Shown here piece by piece: positions 22,786 to 31,598 of a stretch of DNA of 64,000 nt (the stretch's first letter is position 1; every line of letters begins with the position of its first letter). Both the position numbers and the translations under genes were made by a program. The notes under the pieces are model-generated. The model was given only the letters and a program-made list of their open reading frames with translations. It was not told the DNA's origin and did not search any database. The DNA is from DATCDE01 sp038252405 (lineage in GTDB: Bacteria > Actinomycetota > Actinomycetes > Prado026): contig JBBSAJ010000005.1 in NCBI GenBank assembly GCA_038252405.1, positions 1 to 64,000 on the forward strand, written 5' to 3'.

Positions 22786-24615
22786 CTACCAGGAGCCGCC
22801 GCCACCCCCGCCGAACCCGCCGCCCGAGGAGCCGCCGGAGAAGCCCGAGCCGCCGGACGACGCCGTGGTCGCGATCGCGCCCGCCGTGGTCGTGGCGAAG
22901 GAGCTCATCGAGTCGCCCAGGTGCCCGAGGTCCCAGCCGGCCGGGCCGGTGTACCAGGGCAGCACCGGGGCCATCGCGGTGCCTCCGGCCGCCTGGGCCG
23001 CGGCCAGCGCGGCGAACGCCTTGGCCCAGCGCTCGGCGTCGCCGAACACGATCGCGTAGGGCAGGTACTTCGAGAACACGTCGGTGCGCTCCTCGAAGCG
23101 CAGCTGCTCGGCCTCGGCGGTGTGCAGGTAGGTCCGGAACCCGAGCACGCGGGCCAGCATGGCGCTGCCCCTCGCCGTCCGCGCCGGCATCCGGCCGGAC
23201 ACCAGGAGCAGCAGCAGCCCCGAGACGACCACCGCGACACCGAGCAGGCCGGCGTGCGTGAAGCGGGCGAGCAGGTAGGTCAGCCCGGCACCGGCCAGCA
23301 CGGCCACCACCCCGAGGAAGCCCCACAGGCCACGGGTGCGGTCCGGACGCCGCCGGAACCAGCCGCTCTTGACCACGTTGTCGTAGAGCTGCCCCTCGAC
23401 CTTCTTCAGGTCGGTGGCGAAGGTCCGCTTGAGCTCGGAGACCAGCACCTCGCCGCGGCCCTTGAACAGAGCCTCGAGCAGGGTGCGCTCGTAGCTGAGC
23501 AGGTCGGCGTCCGGCTGGCGCTGCTGGGTCAGCCGCCAGTCCCGGCTGGCGAAGATGTGCTTGCGCTCCAGCTCCTCGATGTGCAGGTACCCGCGGACGG
23601 CGAGGTCGACGATGGTGGCCGTCACGTCGAGCGGCTGGGCGCGCTCGTCGATGAGGGTGCCCATCTGACCGGGCCGGACGTCGTCCGGCGGGGAGTACTC
23701 GACCGGGCCGGTCGGGTCGGTGAACAGCGGCCGGGCCTCCGCGTCGGTCTCCTGGCCCGGTGCGGGCGCCAGCCCGGGGACCTGGTCCCGCCAGCGCCGG
23801 TCACGCCCGCGGGTCCAGAACACGTAGCCGACGCCGCCCAACCCGAGGGCCAGGATGCCCAGCCCGCCGGTCGCCGTCCACGGGGTCACCGAGAAGGCGC
23901 GGGACAGCGAGAACCGCTCCTGCAGGATCAGCGGCGGCACGGTCACCGACCCCGGCGGCAGCGCGGCCACCACGGTCAGCCCCTGGTGGGGAGCCAGGTC
24001 CTGGGGCCCGTACACCGCGGTCGCCCCCTCGATCCGGGCCGCGCTGCAGGGCAGCGAGCTGCCGGTCTGGCCGAAGTAGCAGGCCACCCGTGTGGGGGTC
24101 TGCGGAGCCCGCAGCGTGGCCGTGGCCGCGAAGATCGGGACGGCCCACTCCGGCCCCACCGCGTTCCAGTTGACCTCGACGTGGTCGGCGAACGTGTTGA
24201 GTGCTCCCCGGACGTCATAGTCGAGGACGTAGACCTGGCGGCCGGTGATCGTGCGGTTCGGGTCGCCGACCCGGATGACGAGCGAGCCGCCCTCGGTCTT
24301 CGCCGAGACGTCGGTGGGTGCGCCGGTGGTGCTGACCACCCGGATGTTGGTGACCTTCAGCAACCGGTCGTCGGTGTTGTTGTAGGTGTACCGCACCGGG
24401 ATCGTGCGGTAGATCCCGTGCCGCTGCTGGGCGCCGAAATTGTAGGTGATCTGTTCGCGGACGTGCAGCGTGCCGTTCGACTGGACGGTGAGGGCGACCT
24501 GGTAGCTGTCGACCTGCTCGTCAGCCGCGACGGCGACGCCGCCGCTGAGGCCCACCAGCAGCACGGCACCCGCGATCGCGCCCAACAGGGCCAGCAGCCG
24601 TCGCAGCACGGCCAC
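22786..24615 (-). CDS. DUF2207 domain membrane protein
   Basis: A 609-residue protein with a signal peptide (ending about GGVAVAADEQ). The extracytoplasmic DUF2207 domain spans about residues 30-235 (HVREQITYNFGAQQRHGIYRTIPV). A membrane helix lies near 250-270, a cytoplasmic winged-helix-like region near 330-420 (LTQQRQPDADLLSYERTLLEALF), then two further helices near 430-470. The C-terminus is a Gly/Ser-rich tail (GGGFGGGGGGSW) common in this family. Function is unknown. It is the last gene of the minus-strand series and is convergent with the glp-like operon. Confidence 0.85.
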   Translation of the reverse strand: MAVLRRLLALLGAIAGAVLLVGLSGGVAVAADEQVDSYQVALTVQSNGTLHVREQITYNFGAQQRHGIYRTIPVRYTYNNTDDRLLKVTNIRVVSTTGAPTDVSAKTEGGSLVIRVGDPNRTITGRQVYVLDYDVRGALNTFADHVEVNWNAVGPEWAVPIFAATATLRAPQTPTRVACYFGQTGSSLPCSAARIEGATAVYGPQDLAPHQGLTVVAALPPGSVTVPPLILQERFSLSRAFSVTPWTATGGLGILALGLGGVGYVFWTRGRDRRWRDQVPGLAPAPGQETDAEARPLFTDPTGPVEYSPPDDVRPGQMGTLIDERAQPLDVTATIVDLAVRGYLHIEELERKHIFASRDWRLTQQRQPDADLLSYERTLLEALFKGRGEVLVSELKRTFATDLKKVEGQLYDNVVKSGWFRRRPDRTRGLWGFLGVVAVLAGAGLTYLLARFTHAGLLGVAVVVSGLLLLLVSGRMPARTARGSAMLARVLGFRTYLHTAEAEQLRFEERTDVFSKYLPYAIVFGDAERWAKAFAALAAAQAAGGTAMAPVLPWYTGPAGWDLGHLGDSMSSFATTTAGAIATTASSGGSGFSGGSSGGGFGGGGGGSW

Positions 24616-24618
24616 ACG

Positions 24619-25512
24619 CTAGCGGGGCACGCCCAGCAGGCGCGCGCCGTTGCCCCAGAGCACCGCCCGCAGCCACTCGTCGCCCAGGTCCAGCCGGACC
24701 AGCGACTCGACCTGATGGGCGAACGGGTAGGGGATGTTCGGGAAGTCGCTGCCGTACAGCACCCGGCCCTGCAGACCGAGTGCCTCCAACCGCGACCTCT
24801 CGTCGCGCGGGAACGGCGCCTGCGCCTCGGTGAAGTCGGTGAACGCCATGGTGGTGTCCAGGTGGACGCCGGGGTGTCTGTCCGCGAGGTCGAGGAACGC
24901 CGTGTACTCCGGCATGCCCAGGTGGGCCACCACGGCGACCAGCCCAGGATGGCGGGCCAGCACCTGCGCGAACGGCTCCGCGCCGGTGTGCACGCCCGGC
25001 ACCGGCCCGTTCCCGCAGTGCACGACGACCGGGACGGCGGCCTCGGCGAGCACGCCCCACACCGGGTCGAGCAGCGGGTCGCCCGGGTCGTACTGGCCGA
25101 CCTGGACGTGTGCCTTGAAGATCCGGGTGCCTCGCTCGATGGCAGCGGCCACGTAGTCGGCGGCCCCCGGCTCCGGGAAGAAGGTGCCGCTGGCCACGTT
25201 GTCGGGGGTGGCCGCGGCGAACTGCGCGGCCCAGGCGTTGAGCCACTGCGCCATGCCGGGGCGGTGCGGGTAGCTCAGCGCTGGGAACGCCCGGACCCCG
25301 AGCGCGCGCAGGACGGCCAACCGGTCGTCGTCGTCGCCCCGGTAGCTGATCGGCCAGCGCCGACCGACCAGGGGCCCTGCCTCGTCGAAGTACTGCCAGA
25401 CCTTGCGCAGCACGCGGTCGGGCATGAAGTGGACGTGCACGTCGACGATGCCCGGCAGGCCGAGCTCGGCGACCAGGCCGGGGACGGCGGCGTCGGTGAG
25501 GTCAGTCGCCAC
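24619..25512 (-). CDS. Amidohydrolase (TIM-barrel metal-dependent hydrolase)
   Basis: A 297-residue protein of the amidohydrolase_2 group. HVHFMPDRVL near residue 26 supplies the HxH metal ligands, VVHCGNGPVPG and VVAHLGMPEY add histidines at the ends of later strands, and LYGSDFPNIPYP contains the catalytic Asp. Family members are decarboxylases or lactonases; the substrate cannot be assigned. The GTG 25512 start overlaps the end of smpB by 11 bases, so it is probably co-transcribed without functional linkage. Confidence 0.83.
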   Translation of the reverse strand: MATDLTDAAVPGLVAELGLPGIVDVHVHFMPDRVLRKVWQYFDEAGPLVGRRWPISYRGDDDDRLAVLRALGVRAFPALSYPHRPGMAQWLNAWAAQFAAATPDNVASGTFFPEPGAADYVAAAIERGTRIFKAHVQVGQYDPGDPLLDPVWGVLAEAAVPVVVHCGNGPVPGVHTGAEPFAQVLARHPGLVAVVAHLGMPEYTAFLDLADRHPGVHLDTTMAFTDFTEAQAPFPRDERSRLEALGLQGRVLYGSDFPNIPYPFAHQVESLVRLDLGDEWLRAVLWGNGARLLGVPR

Positions 25513-25975
25513 GGCCGCGGCGGGCCACCGCGCGGTCCGCCTCCCGCTTGGCCTGCTTCTCGGCCAACGCCTGTCGCTTGTCGTAGGTCTTCTTCCCTCG
25601 CGCGAGCGCGAGCTCGACCTTCGCCTTGCCGTCCTTGAAGTACAGCGCCAGCGGCACGATGGTGAGCCCGGACTCCCGGGTCTTGGCGATCAGCCGGGCG
25701 ATCTCGGACCGGTGGAGCAGCAGCTTGCGGCCGCGCCGCGGCTCGTGGTTGGTCCACGTCCCCTGGTCGTACTCGGGGATGTGCACCCCCTGCAGCCAGG
25801 CCTCGCCGCCGCTGATCGTCGCATAGCCGTCGACGAGCGAGGCCCGGCCGGCGCGCAGCGACTTGACCTCGGTACCGGTGAGGACGAGGCCCGCCTCGAT
25901 GACGTCCTCGATGTGGTAGTCGTGGCGGGCCTTGCGGTTCTGCGCGATCAGCTTGCGGCCCTGTTCCTTGGGCAT
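25502..25975 (-). CDS. smpB: SsrA-binding protein SmpB
   Basis: A 157-residue RNA-binding protein that brings tmRNA to stalled ribosomes. Signatures include NRKARHDYHIEDVIEAGLVLTG near the N-terminus, GTEVKSLRAGRASL, HEPRRGRKLLLHRSEI, PLALYFKDGKAKVELALARGKK and the basic tail (YDKRQALAEKQAKREADR) that enters the mRNA channel. The start overlaps the S41 protease stop by one base. The ssrA gene lies about 7.3 kb away on the same strand. Confidence 0.98.
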   Translation of the reverse strand: MPKEQGRKLIAQNRKARHDYHIEDVIEAGLVLTGTEVKSLRAGRASLVDGYATISGGEAWLQGVHIPEYDQGTWTNHEPRRGRKLLLHRSEIARLIAKTRESGLTIVPLALYFKDGKAKVELALARGKKTYDKRQALAEKQAKREADRAVARRGRGD

Positions 25976-27141
25976 CAGCCGCGGCCCTCGGAGCTCACCG
26001 CGGCGAGCAGTCCGGCGAGCACGTCCAGCGCCCGGCTCTCGGCGGCCGCCGGCGGGGCGTCGTCCGGCACCAGCAGGTCCGGCTCGACACCGACGCCGTC
26101 GATGCTGCGTCCGGACGGCGTCGTGTAGCGGCCCACCGTCAGCTCCAGCGCGGACCCGTCAGACAGGGTGGCCGGCTCCTGCACCGAGCCCTTGCCGAAG
26201 GTGCGGCTGCCGATCACGACGGCGCGGTTGCGGTCCTGCAGAGCGGCCGCGACGATCTCCGCGGCACTGGCCGTGCTGCCGTCGACGAGCACCACGAGCG
26301 GCGTGGTGGTGTCGCCGTGCCCGAGCGCGTCGAGGGTCTGGCTCGGCTTCCCGCGCTGCTCGTAGGTGACCACCGGACCGCCGTCCAGGAACACGCTGGC
26401 GACCTCCACCGCCTCGTCGACGAGACCACCGGGGTTGTCTCGCAGGTCCAGGACGATCCCGTGCTTGGCCGCGGACGGGTCGACGGTGACCGCCGCGCGG
26501 ACCTGGCGGCCGACGCCGCGGGTGAACGCCGAGACCCGGATGTGCAGCACCTGGCCGGCCAGGCGGTCGACGGTGACGTCCTGGGTGGTCACCTCGCTGC
26601 GCCGCAGGGTGACCACGAGCGCCCCGCTGCTTCGGTGCAGACCGACCTGGACGGTCGAGCCGTTGGCGCCGCGCAGCCAGCCGAGGACGGTGGAGACCGG
26701 CTGGTTGGCCACCTGGTGCCCGTCGACCGAGACCATCTCGTCGCCGGCCCGCAGGCCACCGCGGGCGGCCGGCGAGCCGGACTGGACCGATGACACGAGC
26801 AGCGCACCGCTGGCGCTCTGCCGCACCCACACCCCGACGCCGGTGTAGCGGCCCTCGAGCTTGTCGTTGAACGAGGTGAACTCGCTCGGGCTGTAGTAGG
26901 CCGACCAGCGGTCACCCAGCGCCTTGAGCATCCCCTCGACGGCGGCCCGCTCGAGGTCGGTGCGATCGACCGGCCGGGCCGCCTGCTGCTCGATCCGCGC
27001 GGCAGCCTCGTCGAGCACACCGGCGGGTGCGGCCGCCGGCGCTGTGCCGACCCCGCCCACGATGGTGCCCGCGGCGAAGGCCGCCACCCCGACCGCCGCC
27101 ACAGTCATGCTCGTGCGGCTGCGCCGGGAGAGCAGGGACAT
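25975..27141 (-). CDS. S41-family C-terminal processing protease with PDZ domain
   Basis: A 388-residue protein with an N-terminal membrane or signal segment (TVAAVGVAAFAAGTIVGGV). The PDZ domain is at about residues 95-180 (YTGVGVWVRQ, GGLRAGDEMVSVDG). The peptidase domain has the serine in DGSTASAAEIVAAALQ near 290 and the lysine in RTFGKGSVQEP near 315, the Ser/Lys dyad of tail-specific proteases. It acts outside the membrane on unknown substrates. It lies between the M23 peptidase and smpB, sharing one base with smpB. Confidence 0.93.
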   Translation of the reverse strand: MSLLSRRSRTSMTVAAVGVAAFAAGTIVGGVGTAPAAAPAGVLDEAAARIEQQAARPVDRTDLERAAVEGMLKALGDRWSAYYSPSEFTSFNDKLEGRYTGVGVWVRQSASGALLVSSVQSGSPAARGGLRAGDEMVSVDGHQVANQPVSTVLGWLRGANGSTVQVGLHRSSGALVVTLRRSEVTTQDVTVDRLAGQVLHIRVSAFTRGVGRQVRAAVTVDPSAAKHGIVLDLRDNPGGLVDEAVEVASVFLDGGPVVTYEQRGKPSQTLDALGHGDTTTPLVVLVDGSTASAAEIVAAALQDRNRAVVIGSRTFGKGSVQEPATLSDGSALELTVGRYTTPSGRSIDGVGVEPDLLVPDDAPPAAAESRALDVLAGLLAAVSSEGRG

Positions 27142-27162
27142 GCGATCAGTGTAGGCCGCGCC

Positions 27163-28398
27163 CTAGCAGACCACGGGGGTGCGCGAGCCGCCGAACCAGC
27201 CGAGCGGGTTGTACGGCACCCCGTTGATGTGCACCTCGAAGTGCAGGTGGGGGCCGGTGACCCACCCGGTGGACCCCACGTAGCCGATCACCTGGCCGCG
27301 GCTGACACGCTGCCCCTGCGACACCGCGAACGCCGTCTGGTGGGCGTAGAACGTGGTGAGGCCGTCCCCGTGGTCGATCAGGGTGAGGTTGCCATAGGCG
27401 CCGCCGGACGACGTGGACAGCACGACCCCCGCCGCCGCCGCACGGATCGGCATGCCGGTACTGGCCCCCAGGTCGATGCCGGTGTGGCAGGACTTGTAGC
27501 CGTACACGGGGTGGATCCGAGCACCCACGCCCTGGGTCAGTGGGGCGCCGTCGACCGGCCACAGCAGCTCACCGGAGGGGTTGCCCCCGCCTCGTGAGGC
27601 GGAGGCCGCGATGAGGGCGGCGATGCGCCGCTGCTCGGCCTGCAGCTGCGTGAGCTTGTGCAGCTCATCCGCACGCGCCGCGGCGACCGCCTGCAGGGCG
27701 GACTGTCGCTGCGCCACCAGCGTTGCGACGTGCGCTCGGGCGGACCGAGCCTGCTGCGACAGCGCTGCGACCGTGCGGACCTGCTGGGCCGCGGCGAGCT
27801 TGCGCCGCTCGGTGTCGGCGCGGGCGGCCTCCAGCGCGGCCTGCTTGGCGGCCAGCTCGGCCCTGTCCACAGCCAGCCGGGCGAACAGCGCGTTCTGCGC
27901 CCGTGCCACGCTCTGCACGGCCTCCAGGCGCCCGGCGAAGTCGTCGAGGGACTGCGCCTGCAACGCCACCGAGAGCTCGCTCAGGTTCCCGCCAGACTGG
28001 TAGGTCTGCCGGGCGATCAGGCCGACCAGCCGCTGGGTGTCCGTCATGCGGATGCGCACCGAGGTGACCTCGACCTGCACACCACGTTCGCGCCCGATCG
28101 CCGCCTGCAGCTCGATGCCGATGGCGTCGTCCCGGGCCGTGGCGGCCGCGAGAGCCCGCATCGTGTCGTCCACCTCAGCCTGCGCGGCAACCAACGCGGA
28201 CTGCGCGGACGTGAGGGCGGTGGCCGCGGTGGCGGCCCTGACGCTGAGTGTCTCGATCTGGCTGCGGGCGCTGCCGATCTGGGACTGGACGGACTTCTTG
28301 CGCTGGTCGAGAGAGTCGTCGGCGCTCGCGGGCGCGAGCAGGCCGACCACGAGAGCAGCCGCGGTCGCCAGGGCGACCCCGGCGGGACGCAGGCGCAT
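27163..28398 (-). CDS. Coiled-coil M23 (LytM) cell-wall endopeptidase, EnvC-like
   Basis: A 411-residue exported protein. The signal peptide is RPAGVALATAAALVVGLLAP, a long alanine/arginine/glutamine-rich coiled coil covers about 30-270, and an M23 domain occupies about 290-405 with HTGIDLGASTGMPI and GPHLHFEVH as zinc-site motifs. This layout matches EnvC-type peptidoglycan hydrolases or activators controlled by FtsEX, whose genes lie just upstream. I chose ATG 28398 over ATG 28446, since it begins directly before the signal peptide. Whether it cuts peptidoglycan or activates an amidase is unknown, but HxxxD and HxH are present, so activity is likely. Confidence 0.9.
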   Translation of the reverse strand: MRLRPAGVALATAAALVVGLLAPASADDSLDQRKKSVQSQIGSARSQIETLSVRAATAATALTSAQSALVAAQAEVDDTMRALAAATARDDAIGIELQAAIGRERGVQVEVTSVRIRMTDTQRLVGLIARQTYQSGGNLSELSVALQAQSLDDFAGRLEAVQSVARAQNALFARLAVDRAELAAKQAALEAARADTERRKLAAAQQVRTVAALSQQARSARAHVATLVAQRQSALQAVAAARADELHKLTQLQAEQRRIAALIAASASRGGGNPSGELLWPVDGAPLTQGVGARIHPVYGYKSCHTGIDLGASTGMPIRAAAAGVVLSTSSGGAYGNLTLIDHGDGLTTFYAHQTAFAVSQGQRVSRGQVIGYVGSTGWVTGPHLHFEVHINGVPYNPLGWFGGSRTPVVC

Positions 28399-28488
28399 GG
28401 GGAAGATGCTCCAGGTGTCGTCGGCCGTCAGACCTTTCATCATCACCCATGCCGGGGGGCCGGCCCGCCAGACACGCCGCTCGCCCTT

Positions 28489-28525
28489 GCCTGGCGGCCG
28501 TCGGGCGACCAGCCCCTCGCCAGGC
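28489..28525. other. Inverted repeat between ftsX and the M23 gene
   Basis: GCCTGGCG (28489-28496) and CGCCAGGC (28518-28525) are perfect complements across a 21-bp gap. It may be a partial terminator or processing site that lowers M23 expression relative to ftsEX. Functional evidence is absent. Confidence 0.3.
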
Positions 28526-28548
28526 GAGATTCCCTCGTGCGACCTGGC

Positions 28549-29454
28549 TCAGACCCGCAGGTACCGCTGCAGGGTGAAGAAGCTCGCCGTGGCGGAAATG
28601 CCCACCGCCAGCACGAGCAGCAGCGCCACGGAGCTGACGACGTCCCCCCAGCCGAAGAAGCGCGTGATGGGGAAGGCCGGCGCGATCACCTTGTCGATGA
28701 GGAAAGCCTTGAAGGCCGTCAGGCCCAAAGCGGCGATCAGCACCCCGGCCAGCGCGGCGATCACGCTCTCCAACAGGAACGGCAGCTGGATGTAGAAGTT
28801 CGACGCGCCGACCAGCCGCATGATCCCGGTCTCCCGCCGTCGACTGAAAGCAGCCACCCGGATCGTGTTGATCACCAAGATCGTGGCCACGATCAGCATG
28901 AACAGCGCGACGCCAAGGGCCAGCCATCGAGCGCCGTTGAGAATCTTGAAGAACTTGTCCAACAGCTGGCGCTGGTCCTGGACCTCCTCGACCCCTGGCC
29001 GACCCTGGAACGCACCAGCCACGACGTCGAACTGCGTCGGGTCCTTCAGCTTGACCCGGAACGACTCAGGCAGCTGGTCCGGCGTGACGTTCTGGGCGAT
29101 CGCGGTGCCCTTGAACTGCTGCTGGAACCGCTCGTAGGCCTGCTGCTGCGACTCGTAGTAGACCGTCTGGACTTGGGGCAGCGACTCGAGGTCGGCCTGG
29201 ATCTGGCTGCGCTGGGCGTCGGACACCGCCCCACCCGAGCAGGACGGAACCTGGGAGTCCTTCCCGCACAGGAAGACCGAGACCTCGACCTTGTCGTACC
29301 AGTAGTCCTTCATCGCGGTGACCTGCGCGCGCAGCAACAGGCCGGTCCCGGCCACCAGCAGCGACATGGCCACCGTGATGATCACAGCGATGGTCATGGA
29401 CAGGTTGCGTCGCAGGCCGATACCGACCTCGCTCAGCACGAACTGGGCTCTCAT
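28549..29454 (-). CDS. ftsX: Cell division ABC transporter permease FtsX
   Basis: A 301-residue protein with an N-terminal membrane helix (MTIAVIITVAMSLLVAGTGLL), a periplasmic loop of about 120 residues (KVEVSVFLC through GVEEVQDQRQLL), and three C-terminal helices with the FtsX signature IRVAAFSRRRETGIMRLVGA. It is the membrane part of FtsEX, which couples ATP hydrolysis by FtsE to activation of peptidoglycan hydrolases at the septum. It lies 24 bp downstream of ftsE and upstream of the M23 gene. Confidence 0.96.
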   Translation of the reverse strand: MRAQFVLSEVGIGLRRNLSMTIAVIITVAMSLLVAGTGLLLRAQVTAMKDYWYDKVEVSVFLCGKDSQVPSCSGGAVSDAQRSQIQADLESLPQVQTVYYESQQQAYERFQQQFKGTAIAQNVTPDQLPESFRVKLKDPTQFDVVAGAFQGRPGVEEVQDQRQLLDKFFKILNGARWLALGVALFMLIVATILVINTIRVAAFSRRRETGIMRLVGASNFYIQLPFLLESVIAALAGVLIAALGLTAFKAFLIDKVIAPAFPITRFFGWGDVVSSVALLLVLAVGISATASFFTLQRYLRV

Positions 29455-29478
29455 GTCTTCCTTGCCTGATCGGGCGCG

Positions 29479-30168
29479 TCAGCGCGCGTAGCCGTACACA
29501 CCACGAGACTGGTCGCGCACGAGGTGTCCGTTCTCGAGCTCGATGACCCGCTTGCGCATCTGGTCGACGATCGCCGCGTCGTGCGTGGCCATCACCACGG
29601 TCGTCCCGGTCCGGTTGATCCGGTCCAGCAGCTTCATGATGCCGACGGACGTGGCCGGGTCGAGGTTCCCGGTCGGCTCGTCCGCGATCAGCAGCTTGGG
29701 CCGGTTCACGAACGCACGAGCGATCGCGACCCGCTGCTGCTCACCGCCGGAGAGCTCGTCGGGACGACGATCCTCCTTGCCGGCCAGGCCGACCAGCTCG
29801 ACCACCTCGGGGACGACCTGCGCGACCGTGTGCCGCGGCTTGCCGATCACCTCGAGGGCGAAGGCGATGTTCTCCAGCACGGTCTTGTTCGGCAGCAGCC
29901 GGAAGTCCTGGAACACCGTGCCCATCTGACGTCGCAGCGCCGGCACCTTCCAGGAGGACATCTTGCTGAGGTCCTTGCCGAGCACGTGGATGGCGCCGGT
30001 GTTGGGCCGCTCCTCACGGAGCACCAGCCGCAGGAAGGTCGACTTCCCCGAGCCGGACGCGCCGACCAGGAAGACGAACTCGCCCTTCTCGATCTCGAGG
30101 GTGACGTCGTCGAGAGCGGGCCGGTTCTGGCTCGGGTACTGCTTGGTCACGTTGTCGAAACGGATCAC
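29479..30168 (-). CDS. ftsE: Cell division ATP-binding protein FtsE
   Basis: A 229-residue ABC ATPase. Walker A is GASGSGKST near residue 37, the signature is LSGGEQQRVAIARA near 138, Walker B is LLIADEPTGNLDP near 158, and the H-loop is VVMATHD. The N-terminus IRFDNVTKQYPSQ is typical of FtsE. It powers FtsX and the adjacent cell-wall hydrolase. The upstream gap (30169-30257) contains TAGACT on the minus strand, a possible -10, flanked by GGCCGGGT/ACCCGGCC inverted repeats. Confidence 0.97.
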   Translation of the reverse strand: MIRFDNVTKQYPSQNRPALDDVTLEIEKGEFVFLVGASGSGKSTFLRLVLREERPNTGAIHVLGKDLSKMSSWKVPALRRQMGTVFQDFRLLPNKTVLENIAFALEVIGKPRHTVAQVVPEVVELVGLAGKEDRRPDELSGGEQQRVAIARAFVNRPKLLIADEPTGNLDPATSVGIMKLLDRINRTGTTVVMATHDAAIVDQMRKRVIELENGHLVRDQSRGVYGYAR

Positions 30169-30257
30169 TGGGCGCCTGACCGGGACTCGGGAACAGGGAA
30201 GTGCGGGTGCAACCGGCCGGGTAGGAGTCTACGTCGGCAACCCGGCCAAACCGGTCA

Positions 30258-31367
30258 TCAGCCGCGCGCGCCCTGCATCCGCCAGCGGATCCCGGACTCG
30301 ATGAAGTCGTCGATCTCGCCGTCCAGGACAGCCGCGGTGTTGCCGGTCTCGTGCTCGGTGCGCAGGTCCTTGACCATCTGGTACGGGTGCAGCACGTAGG
30401 ACCGCATCTGGTTGCCCCAGGAGCCGCCGGAGTCGCCCTTGAGCGAGTCCATCCGGGCCTGCTCCTCCTGCCGACGGCGCTCGAGCAGCTTGGACTGCAG
30501 CACCGCCATCGCGGACGCCTTGTTCTGCAGCTGGGACCGCTCGTTCTGGCAGGACACCACCATGCCCGTCGGCAGGTGGGTGAGCCGGACGGCGGAGTCG
30601 GTGGTGTTCACGCCCTGCCCGCCGGGGCCGGAGGAGCGGTACACGTCGACCCGCAGCTCGTCCTCGGGGATCTCGATGTGGTCGGTCTGCTCCACCACGG
30701 GCAGCACCTCGACGCCCGCGAAGCTGGTCTGCCGGCGTCCCTGGTTGTCGAACGGGGAGATCCGCACCAGCCGGTGGGTGCCCTGCTCGACCGACAGCGT
30801 GCCGTAGGCATACGGGATCTTGACCGCGAAGGTGGCCGACTTGATCCCGGCCTCCTCCGCGTAGGAGGTGTCGTAGACCTCCGTCGGGTAGCCGTGCCGC
30901 TCGGCCCAGCGCAGGTACATCCGCAGCAGCATCTCGGCGAAGTCGGCTGCGTCGACGCCACCGGCCTCGGCGCGGATCGTGACGACCGCCTCACGCTGGT
31001 CGTACTCGCCGGACAGCAGGGTGCGGACCTCGAGGTCGGCGACCGCCTTGGTGAGGTCGACGAGCTCCGACTCGGCCTCGACCAGGGTGTCCGCGTCGTC
31101 CTCGGCAGCGGCTAGCTCGAACAGCACGGAGAGGTCGTCCACCCGTCGACGCAACGCCTCGACCCGGTTGATCTCGTTCTGCACGTAGGACAGCCGTGAG
31201 TTGACCTTCTGAGCGTGCTCCTGGTCGTCCCACAGGTCGGGCGCCGCGGCCTGCTCGTTCAGCTCGGCCAGCTCCCGCTGCATGCCGGGCACGTCGACCA
31301 CGGCCTCGACGCTGCTCAGCGTGGCGTCGAGCTCCTTGATCGCCTCTGCGGGTTCGATGACACTCAC
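30258..31367 (-). CDS. prfB: Peptide chain release factor 2
   Basis: A 369-residue release factor that recognises UGA and UAA. The recognition tripeptide is in VRISPFDNQGRRQTSF near residue 207 (SPF of RF2). The peptidyl-tRNA hydrolysis motif is SSGPGGQGVN near 250. The GTG 31367 start gives MSVIEPAEAIKEL after the overlap with an upstream shadow. The frame is continuous, so the programmed +1 frameshift used to autoregulate RF2 in many bacteria is absent. It lies between the tad cluster and ftsE on the same strand. Confidence 0.97.
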   Translation of the reverse strand: MSVIEPAEAIKELDATLSSVEAVVDVPGMQRELAELNEQAAAPDLWDDQEHAQKVNSRLSYVQNEINRVEALRRRVDDLSVLFELAAAEDDADTLVEAESELVDLTKAVADLEVRTLLSGEYDQREAVVTIRAEAGGVDAADFAEMLLRMYLRWAERHGYPTEVYDTSYAEEAGIKSATFAVKIPYAYGTLSVEQGTHRLVRISPFDNQGRRQTSFAGVEVLPVVEQTDHIEIPEDELRVDVYRSSGPGGQGVNTTDSAVRLTHLPTGMVVSCQNERSQLQNKASAMAVLQSKLLERRRQEEQARMDSLKGDSGGSWGNQMRSYVLHPYQMVKDLRTEHETGNTAAVLDGEIDDFIESGIRWRMQGARG

Positions 31368-31383
31368 GGCACCCGAGGGTACG

Positions 31384-31566
31384 TCAGTGCGCCGGGCTGC
31401 CGCGCAGCCCGAGCGTTGCCAGCAGCACCTCGTCGACCACCACAACAGCGGCCAGGACCCCGGCCCAGCCGACCAGACCGGACGCCGCAAGCCCTGTGAC
31501 GGCCGCCCCGAAGACCGCGGCGCCGACGATCAGGCGCGCTGCGACGGCGAGCAGGAGTCGCACCAT
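31384..31566 (-). CDS. Small membrane protein
   Basis: A 60-residue protein that is almost entirely two hydrophobic segments (VRLLLAVAARLIVGAAVFGA and WAGVLAAVVVVDEVLLATLG). It lies 32 bp after the last tad-type gene and 16 bp before prfB on the same strand. No family recognised; the position suggests it is co-transcribed with the tad genes. Confidence 0.5.
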   Translation of the reverse strand: MVRLLLAVAARLIVGAAVFGAAVTGLAASGLVGWAGVLAAVVVVDEVLLATLGLRGSPAH

Positions 31567-31598
31567 CAACGTCGCCGCGGTCGTCCGGTCGCTCGCGG

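Noticed and set aside
22921..25638. 905-codon open frame on the plus strand
   Set aside because: Runs antisense to DUF2207, the amidohydrolase and smpB, with shadow composition.
30258..31367. Programmed frameshift in prfB
   Set aside because: The reading frame from GTG 31367 is continuous with no internal UGA near codon 25.
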